A stretch of 64,000 bases of DNA. It comes from Streptomyces sp. NRRL F-2664. Lineage in GTDB: Bacteria; Actinomycetota; Actinomycetes; Streptomycetales; Streptomycetaceae. Positions 17,124-26,106 of the stretch are shown one piece after another. A model generated the notes under the pieces. That model did not search any database. It was given only the letters and a program-made list of their open reading frames with translations, and was not told where the DNA came from. Positions within the stretch are counted from its first letter, which is position 1; each line of letters begins with the position of its first letter. The translations under genes were made by a program, and so were the position numbers. Where the stretch lies: the NCBI RefSeq assembly GCF_000719345.1, contig NZ_JOFX01000002.1:372001-436000 (forward strand). Reading direction: 5' to 3'.

Positions 17124-19645
17124 CGGACGGCACCTCCTATGGTCAGGACGGCCAGGTCGGGCTTGACCTGGTCGCGCTCGGGGACGAACCGCACGGTCGG
17201 GTCGGGGGCGCCGGGCGCGTTCACGAAGGACACGAACCGGCGCAGGCGCTCCGGGTCCTGGAGCGTCTCGGCCCACTCGTCGCGGTAATGGGCCACGTGG
17301 TCGGCCATCAAGGACTCCAGCTCGGCGCACAGCCCCAGCGAGTCGTGCACGACCACGTCCCGCAGGTGGTCGAGGCCGCCCTCCAGCCGCTCCAGCCAGG
17401 TGGAGGTCCGCTCCAGCCGGTCGGCGGTGCGGATGTAGAACATCAGGAACCGGTCGATGAGCCGGACCAGTTCCGCGTCGGACAGGTCCTGGGCCAGCAG
17501 GTCGGCGTGGCGCGGTGTGGCCCCGCCGTTGCCGCCCACGTACAGGTTCCAGCCGCTCGCGGTCGCGATGACCCCGAAGTCCTTGCTCTGCGCCTCCGCG
17601 CACTCGCGGGCGCAGCCCGACACCGCCGACTTGAGCTTGTGCGGGGCGCGCAGGCCCCGGTAGCGCAGCTCCAGGTCGATGGCCATGCGGACGCTGTCCT
17701 GGACGCCGTAGCGGCACCAGGTCTGCCCGACGCAGGACTTCACCGTGCGCAGCGCCTTGCCGTAGGCGTGCCCCGACTCGAAGCCCGCGTCGACGAGGCG
17801 CGCCCAGATACGCGGGAGCTGGTCCACGCTCGCGCCGAACAGGTCGATGCGCTGACCGCCGGTGATCTTCGTGTAGAGCCCGAAATCACGGGCCACCTCG
17901 CCGATCACGATCAGCTTGTCGGGGGTGATCTCCCCGCCCGGGATGCGCGGGACGACCGAGTAGGAGCCGTTGCGCTGCATGTTCGCGAGGAAGTGGTCGT
18001 TGGTGTCCTGCAGGGCCGCCTGTGCGCCGTCCAGGACGTAGCCGCTCGCGCCGAGCGTCGCCGCGAGCGAGGCGATGATCGAGCCGATCGCCGGCTTGCA
18101 GACCTCGCAGCCGTCGCCGCCGCGGGCCTCGGGGCGGCCGTGGCCGTCGAGGATCTCCTCGTAGGAGGTCAGCCGGCGGGTGCGGACGATCTCGTAGAGC
18201 TCGGCGCGGGTGTAGGGGAAGCAGCCGCACAGCCCCTTGTCGGCGGAGGCCGGGAGCAGCTGGCCGATCACCTTGATGCAGCTGCCGCAGCCGGTGCCCG
18301 CCTTCGTGCACTTCTTGACCTCGGGCAGGGTGGCGCAGGCGGTGATGGCCTTCTTCGTGACGTTGTGGCAGGAGCAGATCACCGCGTCGTCCGGGAGGGC
18401 GGACGGGCCGAGTGCGACGGGTGCACCGACGCCCGCGGGCAGGACCAGCTGCTCGGGCGCGACGGGCGGGACGCTGCCGGTCAGCGGCCGCAGCAGTCCG
18501 TACGCGTCGGCGTCGCCGACCAGGACCCCGCCGAGGAGGACCCCCTCGGGGGAGACCACGAGCTTCTTGTAGACGCCGGAGCGGGAGTCCGACCAGACGA
18601 CGTCCAGGCTGTCGGGGGCGTTGCCGTGGGCGTCGCCGAAGGAGGCCACGTCCACGCCGAGCAGCTTGAGCTTGGTGGAGAGGTCGGCGCCGGTGAACTC
18701 CTTCTCCCGGCCCAGCAGGTCGTCGGCGGCGGTCTCGGCCATCTCGTAGCCGGGGGCGACCAGGCCGTAGACGCGGCCGTCGACGGCGAGGGCGCACTCG
18801 CCGATGGCGTAGACGTGGGGGTCGGAGGTGCGGCAGCGGGCGTCGACCGCGATACCGCCGCGCTCACCGACGTCCAGGCCGGCGTCGCGGGCCAGTTGGT
18901 CGCGGGGGCGGACGCCGGCCGAGAAGACCACGAGGTCGGTGTCGACGGCGGAGCCGTCGGAGAGCCGCATTCCGCTGACCCGGCCGTCCTCGCCGGTCAC
19001 CACTTCCTGGGTGCCGACACCGGTGTGGACGGTGAGGCCCATGGACTCGATGGTGCGCAGCAGCGCCGCGCCGCCGCCCTCGTCGACCTGGACCGGCATC
19101 AGGCGCGGGGCGAACTCGACGATGCGGGTGGTGAGACCGAGCCCCTGGAGGGCGCCCGCGGCCTCCAGCCCGAGCAGACCGCCGCCGACGACCGCGCCGG
19201 CGGTCCTGCCCTTCGCGTACTCCTCGATGGCGAGGAGGTCCTCGATGGTGCGGTAGACGAAGCAGCCGGGGGCGTCCTTGCCGGGGACGGGCGGGACGAA
19301 GGGGTAGCTGCCGGTGGCCAGGACCAGGACGTCGTACGGGAACACCCGCCCGGAGCGGGAGGTGACCGTGCGGGCCGCCCGGTCGATGTGCTCGGCCGGG
19401 TCGTCGAGGTGGAGGGAGATGCCGTGCTCCTCCATGAACCCGGCGGGCGTCATGGACAGGTCCTCGGGGGTGCTGCCGGAGAAGTACGAGGTCAGGTGCA
19501 CACGGTCGTAGGCGGGCCGGGGCTCTTCGCAGAGCACGGTGATCCGGTGCGTGGCGGTGACCCCGCGCTCGGCGAGCGCTTCGAGGTAGCGCTGGCCGAC
19601 CATGCCGTGCCCGATGAGCACGATCGTGGGCGAGGGCTCGGTCAT
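17120..19645 (-). CDS. nirB: Assimilatory nitrite reductase (NADH) large subunit NirB
   Basis: 841 residues. Reduces nitrite to ammonium with six electrons from NAD(P)H. Domains: FAD/NADH oxidoreductase (residues 1-300, GHGMVGQRYLE and a second Rossmann GGGLLGLEAAGAL), BFD-like [2Fe-2S] domain (CSCHNVT ... CGSC, about residues 423-457), ferredoxin-like half domain, and siroheme/[4Fe-4S] domain with C-x5-C (CVGQTWC, about 637) and C-x3-C (GCARECAEA, about 678). ATG at 19643-19645 with GGAGG upstream, one base after the stop of the preceding flavoprotein. Siroheme can come from the chelatase encoded at 28837-29559. Confidence 0.95.
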   Translation of the reverse strand: MTEPSPTIVLIGHGMVGQRYLEALAERGVTATHRITVLCEEPRPAYDRVHLTSYFSGSTPEDLSMTPAGFMEEHGISLHLDDPAEHIDRAARTVTSRSGRVFPYDVLVLATGSYPFVPPVPGKDAPGCFVYRTIEDLLAIEEYAKGRTAGAVVGGGLLGLEAAGALQGLGLTTRIVEFAPRLMPVQVDEGGGAALLRTIESMGLTVHTGVGTQEVVTGEDGRVSGMRLSDGSAVDTDLVVFSAGVRPRDQLARDAGLDVGERGGIAVDARCRTSDPHVYAIGECALAVDGRVYGLVAPGYEMAETAADDLLGREKEFTGADLSTKLKLLGVDVASFGDAHGNAPDSLDVVWSDSRSGVYKKLVVSPEGVLLGGVLVGDADAYGLLRPLTGSVPPVAPEQLVLPAGVGAPVALGPSALPDDAVICSCHNVTKKAITACATLPEVKKCTKAGTGCGSCIKVIGQLLPASADKGLCGCFPYTRAELYEIVRTRRLTSYEEILDGHGRPEARGGDGCEVCKPAIGSIIASLAATLGASGYVLDGAQAALQDTNDHFLANMQRNGSYSVVPRIPGGEITPDKLIVIGEVARDFGLYTKITGGQRIDLFGASVDQLPRIWARLVDAGFESGHAYGKALRTVKSCVGQTWCRYGVQDSVRMAIDLELRYRGLRAPHKLKSAVSGCARECAEAQSKDFGVIATASGWNLYVGGNGGATPRHADLLAQDLSDAELVRLIDRFLMFYIRTADRLERTSTWLERLEGGLDHLRDVVVHDSLGLCAELESLMADHVAHYRDEWAETLQDPERLRRFVSFVNAPGAPDPTVRFVPERDQVKPDLAVLTIGGAVR

Positions 19646-19646
19646 G

Positions 19647-20954
19647 TCAGTGGCCTCCGTCGTCGGTGAGCAGGTGGAACAGGTCGTGCGGTGCTTCTCC
19701 GCCCTCCCAGGTACGGGCGAGGGCGCCCACCGTGGACAGCTCGCCGAGCAGCACCCCGCCGACGAGGCGGTCGCCGCGCAGGACGACCTTGCGGTAGGTG
19801 CGCCGGGTGCCGTCGGCGAGACGGACCACGTCGTCGCCGGGGCGGGGGGTGGTCTCGCCGAAGGCGGCGAGGTCAAGGGAGCCCTGTCCGGCTCCGCCGA
19901 GGGTGAGGCGGGTGAGGGCGCGGGTGCCCGTGTAGGGGGCGGAGCCGCCCGTCAGGACCGCGGCGAGCGCGTCGGCCTGCTCCAGGGCGGCGCCCGCGAG
20001 CCCGTAGACGTGGCCGGCGTGCTCGGCGCAGTCGCCGATGGCGTGGATGTGCGGGTCACTGGTGCGCAAGTGGTCGTCGACCACGATGCCGGTGCGCACG
20101 TCCAGGCCGGCGGCCTTGGCGAGACCGGTGCGGGGGCGTACGCCGCATGCCAGCACCACGAGTTCGGCCTCCAGCCGGTAGCCGTCGGCGAGCTCGACGC
20201 CGGTGACCTTGCGCGGGGTGTCGTCGCCGCGCCGGATCCCGGCCTCCGCCCGGCCGGTGCGCCGGGCAGGGGATGTGAGGCGCAGTCCCGGCAGCCGGGC
20301 TGTGGGTGATCCCGTGGTGACGAGGCCGCGGACCCGGCACTCGGTGTGGATCTCCACGCCCAGCTCGGTCAGGTGTGTCGCCAGCAGGGTGGAGGCCTCG
20401 GCGTCCAGGTGGCGCTCCATCAGGCGCTCGCCCTGCTGGGCGAGGACCACCACGGCGCCGCGTGCGGCGAGCGCCCGGGCGGCCGAGACGCCCAGCAGGC
20501 CCCCGCCGATCACCACCGCCCGCACCCCGGGGCGTACGGCCGCGGAGAGGGCCAGGCAGTCGTCCATCGTGCGGAACGCATGCACCCCGTCGGGCAGTTC
20601 CCGGCCCTCCGGCTCGAACAGCCCGCGCAGCGGCGGGAGCACTGCGTTCGAGCCGGTGGCCAGGACCAGCGTGTCGTACGGGGCCACCGTGCCGTCGTCG
20701 CAGTGCACGGCCCGTTCCGCCCGGTCGACGCGCACCGCCCGGACTCCGCGCCGCAGCGCCTGCCCGGGAGCCGGGAGGGCGGTCACCACCGGCGCGTACC
20801 GGCCCGCCAGGACCTCCGCGAGCAGGACCCGGTTGTACGGGACGTGGGACTCCTCGCCGAGGACGGTCACCGTCGCGGCCGGGCCCAGCCGGTCCGCGAG
20901 CCGCAGGCCCGCGAGGCCGCCGCCGATCACCACCACACGCTGTTCCGAGGTCAT
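19647..20954 (-). CDS. Stand-alone NirB-like FAD/NAD(P)H oxidoreductase
   Basis: 435 residues corresponding to the flavoprotein part of NirB only: GGGLAGLRLADRLG at the N-terminus, NAD-binding IGGGLLGVSAARALAARG near residue 172, FAD-closing TSDPHIHAIGDCAEHAG near 305, and the NirB/rubredoxin-reductase C-terminal part (KVVLRGDRLVGGVLLG). Iron-sulfur and siroheme domains are absent. It is first in a three-gene operon with nirB and nirD. Likely an electron-transfer partner in nitrite or nitrate reduction, for instance supplying electrons to the nitrate reductase at 31680-33773; this is inference from context. Confidence 0.85.
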   Translation of the reverse strand: MTSEQRVVVIGGGLAGLRLADRLGPAATVTVLGEESHVPYNRVLLAEVLAGRYAPVVTALPAPGQALRRGVRAVRVDRAERAVHCDDGTVAPYDTLVLATGSNAVLPPLRGLFEPEGRELPDGVHAFRTMDDCLALSAAVRPGVRAVVIGGGLLGVSAARALAARGAVVVLAQQGERLMERHLDAEASTLLATHLTELGVEIHTECRVRGLVTTGSPTARLPGLRLTSPARRTGRAEAGIRRGDDTPRKVTGVELADGYRLEAELVVLACGVRPRTGLAKAAGLDVRTGIVVDDHLRTSDPHIHAIGDCAEHAGHVYGLAGAALEQADALAAVLTGGSAPYTGTRALTRLTLGGAGQGSLDLAAFGETTPRPGDDVVRLADGTRRTYRKVVLRGDRLVGGVLLGELSTVGALARTWEGGEAPHDLFHLLTDDGGH

Positions 20955-20976
20955 GCCACGAGGGTGCGCGGCCGCT

Positions 20977-21014
20977 GTTTCCCCGCCGCATCGCTCCTGT
21001 TACCCGGACGGAAC
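20977..21014. promoter_or_regulatory. GlnR-like box upstream of the nir operon
   Basis: On the minus strand four pentamers recur with exact 11-bp spacing: GTTCC (21014-21010), GTAAC (21003-20999), GATGC (20992-20988) and GAAAC (20981-20977). Spacing and composition match the GlnR operator pattern gTnAC-n6-GaAAC-n6. The site lies 23-60 bases before the start of the first nir gene. The first and third units are poor matches. Confidence 0.5.
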
Positions 21015-21224
21015 GCCGACCTCAGCGTCCGGTGCACGGGCCGGTGAGGCCTCCCCCGCGGCCCTCGACGCGGCCCGGTGTGCTCTGCGCCGCGCCTCTC
21101 CCGTGCGGTCCGTGCCGGCCGCTGCGGTGGCCCGGACCGGGTCCGGCCGGGCGAAGCTCAACCTTTGCGCAAGTTTCCGAAGATTGCATGGCGAGTGCAC
21201 CCGACAGCTCCATAAGGTCAGTAC

Positions 21225-22001
21225 GTGCCTGACATATCAACGACCATGATCATCGTGCTGTGCGTGGCGGCCGCTGCGGCGGGCTGGATCGACGCGGTGG
21301 TGGGCGGCGGCGGCCTGCTGCTCCTGCCCGCCCTCCTGCTCGGCGTGCCCAACGCCCATCCCGCCACCGTCCTCGGCACCAACAAGGCGGTGGCCATCGT
21401 CGGGACGGCCGGTGCAGCCGTCACCTACGTCCGCAAGGCCCCCGTGGACGTGAAGCTCGCCGTCCGCATCGGTCTGGCCGCGCTCGCCGGGTCCATGGGC
21501 GGCGCCGCGCTCGCGGGCGGTATCAGCAAGGACGCCCTCCGGCCGATGATCATGGTCGTGCTGGTGGTCGTCGCAGGCTTCGTGCTCTTCCGGCCGGGCT
21601 TCGGCACCGTCCCCTCCGCCTCGCCCGTCAGCCGTGCCCGGGTGCTGCTCGCCATCGCTCTCGCCGGACTGGGCATCGGCTTCTACGACGGCCTCATCGG
21701 GCCGGGCACCGGCACCTTCCTGGTGCTCGCCCTGACCGCCCTGCTCCACCTCGACCTGGTGACGGCCTCCGCCACCGCCAAGATCGTCAACTGCTGCACC
21801 AACGCGGGGGCGCTCGCAATGTTCGCCCACCAGGGCATGGTGCTGTGGCAGCTGGCCGCGCTGATGGCGGTGTTCAACCTGGCCGGCGGCATGATCGGTG
21901 CGCGGATGGCACTCAAGAAGGGCAGCGGCTTCGTCCGCGGTGTCCTGCTGACGGTGGTCGGCGCGCTGGTGGTCAAGCTCGGCCTGGAGCAGTGGGGCTG
22001 A
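21225..22001 (+). CDS. TSUP family transporter (TauE/SafE)
   Basis: 258 residues with about eight transmembrane helices in two halves, each with the TSUP signature: AAGWIDAVVGGGGLLLLPALL near residue 12 (split) and GFYDGLIGPGTGTFLVLAL near 148. The family exports sulfite, sulfonates or organosulfur anions, or takes up related anions. GTG start at 21225. It is divergent from the nir operon, sharing a 270-base promoter region; a link to sulfite or nitrite homeostasis is possible, not shown. Confidence 0.9.
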   Translation: MPDISTTMIIVLCVAAAAAGWIDAVVGGGGLLLLPALLLGVPNAHPATVLGTNKAVAIVGTAGAAVTYVRKAPVDVKLAVRIGLAALAGSMGGAALAGGISKDALRPMIMVVLVVVAGFVLFRPGFGTVPSASPVSRARVLLAIALAGLGIGFYDGLIGPGTGTFLVLALTALLHLDLVTASATAKIVNCCTNAGALAMFAHQGMVLWQLAALMAVFNLAGGMIGARMALKKGSGFVRGVLLTVVGALVVKLGLEQWG

Positions 22002-22015
22002 CCGGCCGGAGCCGC

Positions 22016-22645
22016 TCAGTACGTGCCGGTGAGGTGGGCGAAGACGACCACGTTGCCGCGGTAGCCCGTACGCGGTGAGAACCCGCCGCCGCAGGTGATC
22101 ACCCGCAGCTCGGCACGGGACGAAGGGCCGTACACACGGGTGTCGGGGAAGGTCCTGGCGTCGTGGACCTCGACCGCGTGGACCGTGAACACGGCCGTGC
22201 GGCCGTCCGCGCGCAGGACCTCGATGGAGGCGCCGCGGCGCAGCGCGCCCAGGTGGTAGAAGACCGCCGGCCCGGCGGTGTCGTCCACGTGCCCTGCGAT
22301 CACGGCGGTGCCGGTGGCGCCCGGGGTGGTGCCCTCGCGGTACCAGCCGGCCAGGTCGCGCCGGTCGGGCGGGGGGACCTCAAGGTGCCCGGCCCGGTCC
22401 AGCCCGAGTCCGATCAGAGGGGCGTCCACCCGGATGGAGGGGATCCTGATCCGCCCGGGCGGCGAGCCGGGCAGCGGGGCGATGCCGGGGCCCACGGTGC
22501 CGGCGGCGGTCAGGGCCTCGGCGGGGGAGGGCAGCGGAGGCCCGACCGGCTCACGGGAACCACTGGTGACGAGCCAGATGCCGATGCAGGCGGCGAGTGC
22601 GAGGAGTCCCCCGTGGCGGGCGGTGGGGCGGAAGTCGCCGGCCAT
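22016..22645 (-). CDS. Class F sortase
   Basis: 209 residues. An N-terminal transmembrane anchor (residues 13-26) and a Pro-rich linker precede the sortase barrel. The catalytic triad is visible: His119 (AGHVDD), Cys185 (VITCGGGF) and Arg196 (GYRGN). Class F sortases of actinobacteria are small and are often encoded with a secreted partner, as here with the gene at 22777-23319. No LPxTG-type protein is visible next to it, so substrates are elsewhere or the enzyme has another role. Confidence 0.9.
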   Translation of the reverse strand: MAGDFRPTARHGGLLALAACIGIWLVTSGSREPVGPPLPSPAEALTAAGTVGPGIAPLPGSPPGRIRIPSIRVDAPLIGLGLDRAGHLEVPPPDRRDLAGWYREGTTPGATGTAVIAGHVDDTAGPAVFYHLGALRRGASIEVLRADGRTAVFTVHAVEVHDARTFPDTRVYGPSSRAELRVITCGGGFSPRTGYRGNVVVFAHLTGTY

Positions 22646-22776
22646 GCGTACCCCCTCCGCGTCTCGTCCGAAGTCAGTGGCCGTCGCCCGGCCCCGCGAA
22701 CGGGGGGGACCTCGCGGGGGCGGGCGACGGGGGACGGTACCGGTCGGACCGCGGCCGGAGCCGCGGTGGGCGTCCG

Positions 22777-23319
22777 TCAGCTCCGCGTGCCGCTCGCCCG
22801 GCGACGCAGGAGCCAGGTACCGCCGACGGCGGTCGCGGCCAGTACGGCCGCTCCCGCCGCGATCTTGGCGGGGTCGGTGGTGGTGGTCGTGCCACCGCCC
22901 ACCCCGGTGTTGACGTGGCCCTGCGGGCCGCGTTCGGTGACCACCAGGTCGCCGGTGGCGAACTTGCCGTTCGCGCAGGTCGCACCGATGCCGTAAGTGC
23001 CGGGCCGGGTGCCGCGGGCCACCTGGAACTGGCCCACGACGACCTCCTTGTGGGTGCCCCGGACCAGCTTGAACCGGCCGCCGCCGACCGTGGTGGCATC
23101 GCCGTCGGCGTGGCCCCCGGGGCCGCAGGCCGTGGTGTTCACGGTGACGGTCGCGCCGGGGGCGGCGGACTTCGGCCAGACCTCCAGCGCGGCGAAGTCT
23201 CCGGGCGCGAAGCCCACCACGCCGAGGTCCGCGGCGGCGACCACGCCGGCGACCGGGCCGGTGAACGCGACGAGGGTCAGCGTGGTCGCGGTCAGCACGT
23301 GGGCGGTACGTCGGCGCAT
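22777..23319 (-). CDS. Secreted membrane-anchored protein, partner of the sortase
   Basis: 180 residues. Signal peptide at residues 1-29 (cleavage near VVAAA), then a beta-rich domain with VWPKSAAPGATVTVNTTACGPGG (split, about residues 48-70) and two cysteines (TTACG and GATCA), likely a disulfide. A Gly/Thr linker leads to one C-terminal membrane helix (AAGAAVLAATAVGGTWLL) and the basic tail RRRASGTRS. This looks like a sortase substrate layout, but no LPxTG-like motif lies before the helix. It precedes the sortase by 131 bases on the same strand. Function unknown. Confidence 0.75.
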   Translation of the reverse strand: MRRRTAHVLTATTLTLVAFTGPVAGVVAAADLGVVGFAPGDFAALEVWPKSAAPGATVTVNTTACGPGGHADGDATTVGGGRFKLVRGTHKEVVVGQFQVARGTRPGTYGIGATCANGKFATGDLVVTERGPQGHVNTGVGGGTTTTTDPAKIAAGAAVLAATAVGGTWLLRRRASGTRS

Positions 23320-23649
23320 GGGACTCTCCCTGAAGACACGGGGTCGTGCTCTCCGAGGAAACCCGGCCCGGCCGCCGCCCGCCTGCTGATGTCCCGTCAG
23401 GTCCGCCGCGCTGCCCGCCCTCGGGAATTGTCGGCGCAGGTCAGAAAGGGGTCGGAGCCGTCAGGGCCGCCCGCGCCGTCCGGGTGACCGGATGCTCCGG
23501 ACGGCCGATGGCAGGGTGCCCGCGGCCGCCGCACCCCGGCCGGTCGGGTTCGCCAGGAACAGCCGTGCGTACCGTGGTGGGGCGCAGCGGAGGAGCCGGG
23601 ACCTTCGGCCCGGCCGCGGAGCGCTGCGCCATACCCGAGGGAGGGCTCC
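23320..23649. other. Intergenic region without a gene
   Basis: 330 bases between the divergent starts of the secreted protein and the gamma-glutamylcyclotransferase-like gene. Open frames here are short or antisense-type with Arg/Pro/Ala bias and no ribosome sites. No clear terminator, operator or promoter pair could be assigned. Confidence 0.4.
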
Positions 23650-24123
23650 GTGACATCGGTCGAACGGCCGCAGGAGACGACCACCGCCGCGCTCCCGTTC
23701 TTCGTGTACGGGACCCTGCGCCCCGGCGAGGTCAACCACGCCCTGTTCCTGCGGGGCCGCACCGCCTCCGAGGAGCCCGCCCGGCTGCCGGACGCGGCCC
23801 TCTACGACGGACCGGGCTACCCCTACGCGGTCCACCGGCCGGGCGCCACCGTCGTCGGGGAGCTGATCACGGCGGCGGCCGGCGGCTACGCGGAGCTGCT
23901 CGCCGCCCTGGACCAGCTGGAGGAGTACGAGGGGCCGGGCCGGCCGGGGAACGTCTACGACCGGATGGCCCGTGACGCCGTGCGACCGGACGGCACCGCG
24001 GTGCGCGCCTGGGTGTACCTCGCCTCCCCTCTGATCGCCCGCGACTTGCGGGAACGCGGGACCGAGATACCCGGCGGAGACTGGTTCAACCGGTCCGCCG
24101 CGCCCTCCAGGCACGAGGCCTGA
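23650..24123 (+). CDS. Gamma-glutamylcyclotransferase family protein (AIG2-like)
   Basis: 157 residues with the family signature FFVYGTLRPGEVNH at residue 17 and the conserved acidic residue in LDQLEEYEGPG near 95, the position of the catalytic Glu in gamma-glutamylcyclotransferases. These release 5-oxoproline from gamma-glutamyl compounds; many bacterial members have no proven substrate. GTG start at 23650. The gene ends 11 bases from the dnaG stop on the opposite strand. Confidence 0.88.
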   Translation: MTSVERPQETTTAALPFFVYGTLRPGEVNHALFLRGRTASEEPARLPDAALYDGPGYPYAVHRPGATVVGELITAAAGGYAELLAALDQLEEYEGPGRPGNVYDRMARDAVRPDGTAVRAWVYLASPLIARDLRERGTEIPGGDWFNRSAAPSRHEA

Positions 24124-24134
24124 GTGCCTGAGGC

Positions 24135-26072
24135 CTACAGCCCTTCGGCACCGCGGTTGCGCAGGCGCTGGCCGTACTGCTGGAGGACCCACAGCTCCTC
24201 CTGCACGGCCGCCAGTTGCTCGGGCGGGGCATGCGGGCCCAGCCGGGACAGCGTGCCCTGGATCTCGTGGACCCGGCGGTCGACGGCGCGCAGCCGTACC
24301 TGGACGAGCTGGACCCCGGCGTAGACCTCGTCCACCGTCTTCGCGTGGATGGCCTCGACCGCCAGCTCCGTGACGAGGGCGCGCACGGTGTCGTTGGGGG
24401 CGGCCTCGCGGACCCGGGCCAGATAGTCCTCCGTGCCGAGCGCGGCGCCGCCCGCGTCCAGGATCGCCTGGCGCACGGCGGCGTAGGGCGGAGCGGTGAA
24501 CTCGTCCATCCCGTACGCGTCGAAGGCCGGGGAGACCAGGGCCGGCCGCTGGAGGGCCAGCTTCAGCAGCTCGCGCTCGGTGCGGTGGGCGGGGCTGCGC
24601 AGGTTCAGCGCGGGACCCCCGGCCGGCTGCGGAGCCGGGGCCTCCACGGCCTCGTAGGAGGATCGGCCGCGCTGGGGGCCGCCCCGCTGCGGACCGCCGT
24701 GCTGCCCGCCCTGCGGTCCGCCGCCCTGGCCGCGCTCGCGCGCCCACCGGGCGAGCTGGGCGACCCGCTTGACCACGAACTGCTCGTCGCGGATGCCCAG
24801 CATGCCCGCCAGCTGGACCGCCGACTCGTGTTGGATGGCGATGTTCTTGATGTTGGCGACCACCGGAGCCGCCTCGTCCAGGGCGGCGGCCCGCCCCGCC
24901 GGGTTCTCCAGGTTGTGCCGGGCGACGATGTGTCGCAGGGCGAACTCGAACAGCGGCGTACGGGACTCCACCAGGGCGGCCACCGCCGCGTCCCCCTGCG
25001 CCAGGCGCAGGTCGCAGGGGTCCATCCCGCCCGGGGTGATCGCGATGGAGGTCTCGGCCGCGAACTTCTGGTCGTCCTCGAAGGCGCGCAGGGCGGCCTT
25101 CTGCCCGGCCGCGTCGCCGTCGAACGTGAAGATCACCTCGGCGGTGGCGTTGTCCATCAGCAGCCGGCGCAGGATCTTGATGTGGTCGCCGCCGAAGGCG
25201 GTGCCACAGGTCGCGATCGCGGTGGTGACGCCGGCCAGGTGGCAGGCCATCACGTCCGTGTAGCCCTCGACGACCACGGCCCGGGAGGTCTTCGCGATCT
25301 CCTTCTTCGCCAGATCGATGCCGTACAGGACCTGGGACTTCTTGTAGATCGCCGTCTCGGGGGTGTTCAGGTACTTGGGCCCGTTGTCGTCGTCGCGCAG
25401 CTTGCGCGCGCCGAAGCCGACCACCTCGCCGCTGATGTCGCGGATCGGCCACATCAGGCGGCCGCGGAAGCGGTCGATCGGCTTGCCGCTGCGGCTGTCC
25501 TGGGCGAGCCCCGAGGTGATCAGTTCCTTGTCGGTGAAGCCCTTGCCGCGCAGGAAGCGGGTCAGGTGGTCCCAGCCGGCCGGGCTGTACCCGACGCCGA
25601 AGTGGGCGGCCGCGGCCTGGTCGAAGCCGCGCTCCGCCAGGAACTTGCGGCCGATCTCGGCCTCGGGGCCCTCCAGCTGGCCGACGTAGAAGCGGGCGGC
25701 CTCCCGGTGGGCCTCGACCAGCCGGATGCGCTCACCGCGGCCGCTGGTGCCGGCGGTGTAGCCGCCCTCCTCGTACCGCAGGGTGATCCCGGCCAGGCCT
25801 GCCAGGCGTTCGACCGCCTCGGAGAAGGAGAGGTGGTCGATCTTCATGACGAAGTCGAGGGTGTCCCCGCCCGCCTGGCAGCCGAAGCAGTGGTAGAGGC
25901 CCTTGCTGGGGCTGACCTGGAAGGAGGGGGACTTCTCGTCGTGGAAGGGGCACAGGCCCTTGAGGTTGCCGCCGCCGGCGTTGCGCAGTTGGAGGTAGTC
26001 GGAGACCACGGCGTCGATCGGGACCGCGTCCCGTACCGCCTTCACGTCGTCGTCGTTGATCCGTCCTGCCAC
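24135..26072 (-). CDS. dnaG: DNA primase DnaG
   Basis: 645 residues, GTG start. CHC2 zinc finger C41-x2-H44-x17-C62-x2-C65 at the N-terminus, then the catalytic core with the TOPRIM domain ([16 protein letters not shown] near residue 265 and [13 protein letters not shown] near 315), and a C-terminal DnaB-interacting domain. A Gly/Gln/Arg-rich linker (about residues 445-470, repeats of GGPQRG) separates core and C-terminal domain; a low-complexity linker here is common in actinobacteria. Synthesises RNA primers at replication forks. Confidence 0.95.
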   Translation of the reverse strand: MAGRINDDDVKAVRDAVPIDAVVSDYLQLRNAGGGNLKGLCPFHDEKSPSFQVSPSKGLYHCFGCQAGGDTLDFVMKIDHLSFSEAVERLAGLAGITLRYEEGGYTAGTSGRGERIRLVEAHREAARFYVGQLEGPEAEIGRKFLAERGFDQAAAAHFGVGYSPAGWDHLTRFLRGKGFTDKELITSGLAQDSRSGKPIDRFRGRLMWPIRDISGEVVGFGARKLRDDDNGPKYLNTPETAIYKKSQVLYGIDLAKKEIAKTSRAVVVEGYTDVMACHLAGVTTAIATCGTAFGGDHIKILRRLLMDNATAEVIFTFDGDAAGQKAALRAFEDDQKFAAETSIAITPGGMDPCDLRLAQGDAAVAALVESRTPLFEFALRHIVARHNLENPAGRAAALDEAAPVVANIKNIAIQHESAVQLAGMLGIRDEQFVVKRVAQLARWARERGQGGGPQGGQHGGPQRGGPQRGRSSYEAVEAPAPQPAGGPALNLRSPAHRTERELLKLALQRPALVSPAFDAYGMDEFTAPPYAAVRQAILDAGGAALGTEDYLARVREAAPNDTVRALVTELAVEAIHAKTVDEVYAGVQLVQVRLRAVDRRVHEIQGTLSRLGPHAPPEQLAAVQEELWVLQQYGQRLRNRGAEGL

Positions 26073-26106
26073 CCGTGAAGTCTACGGCCGGGCGCGGACA
26101 AACCCG

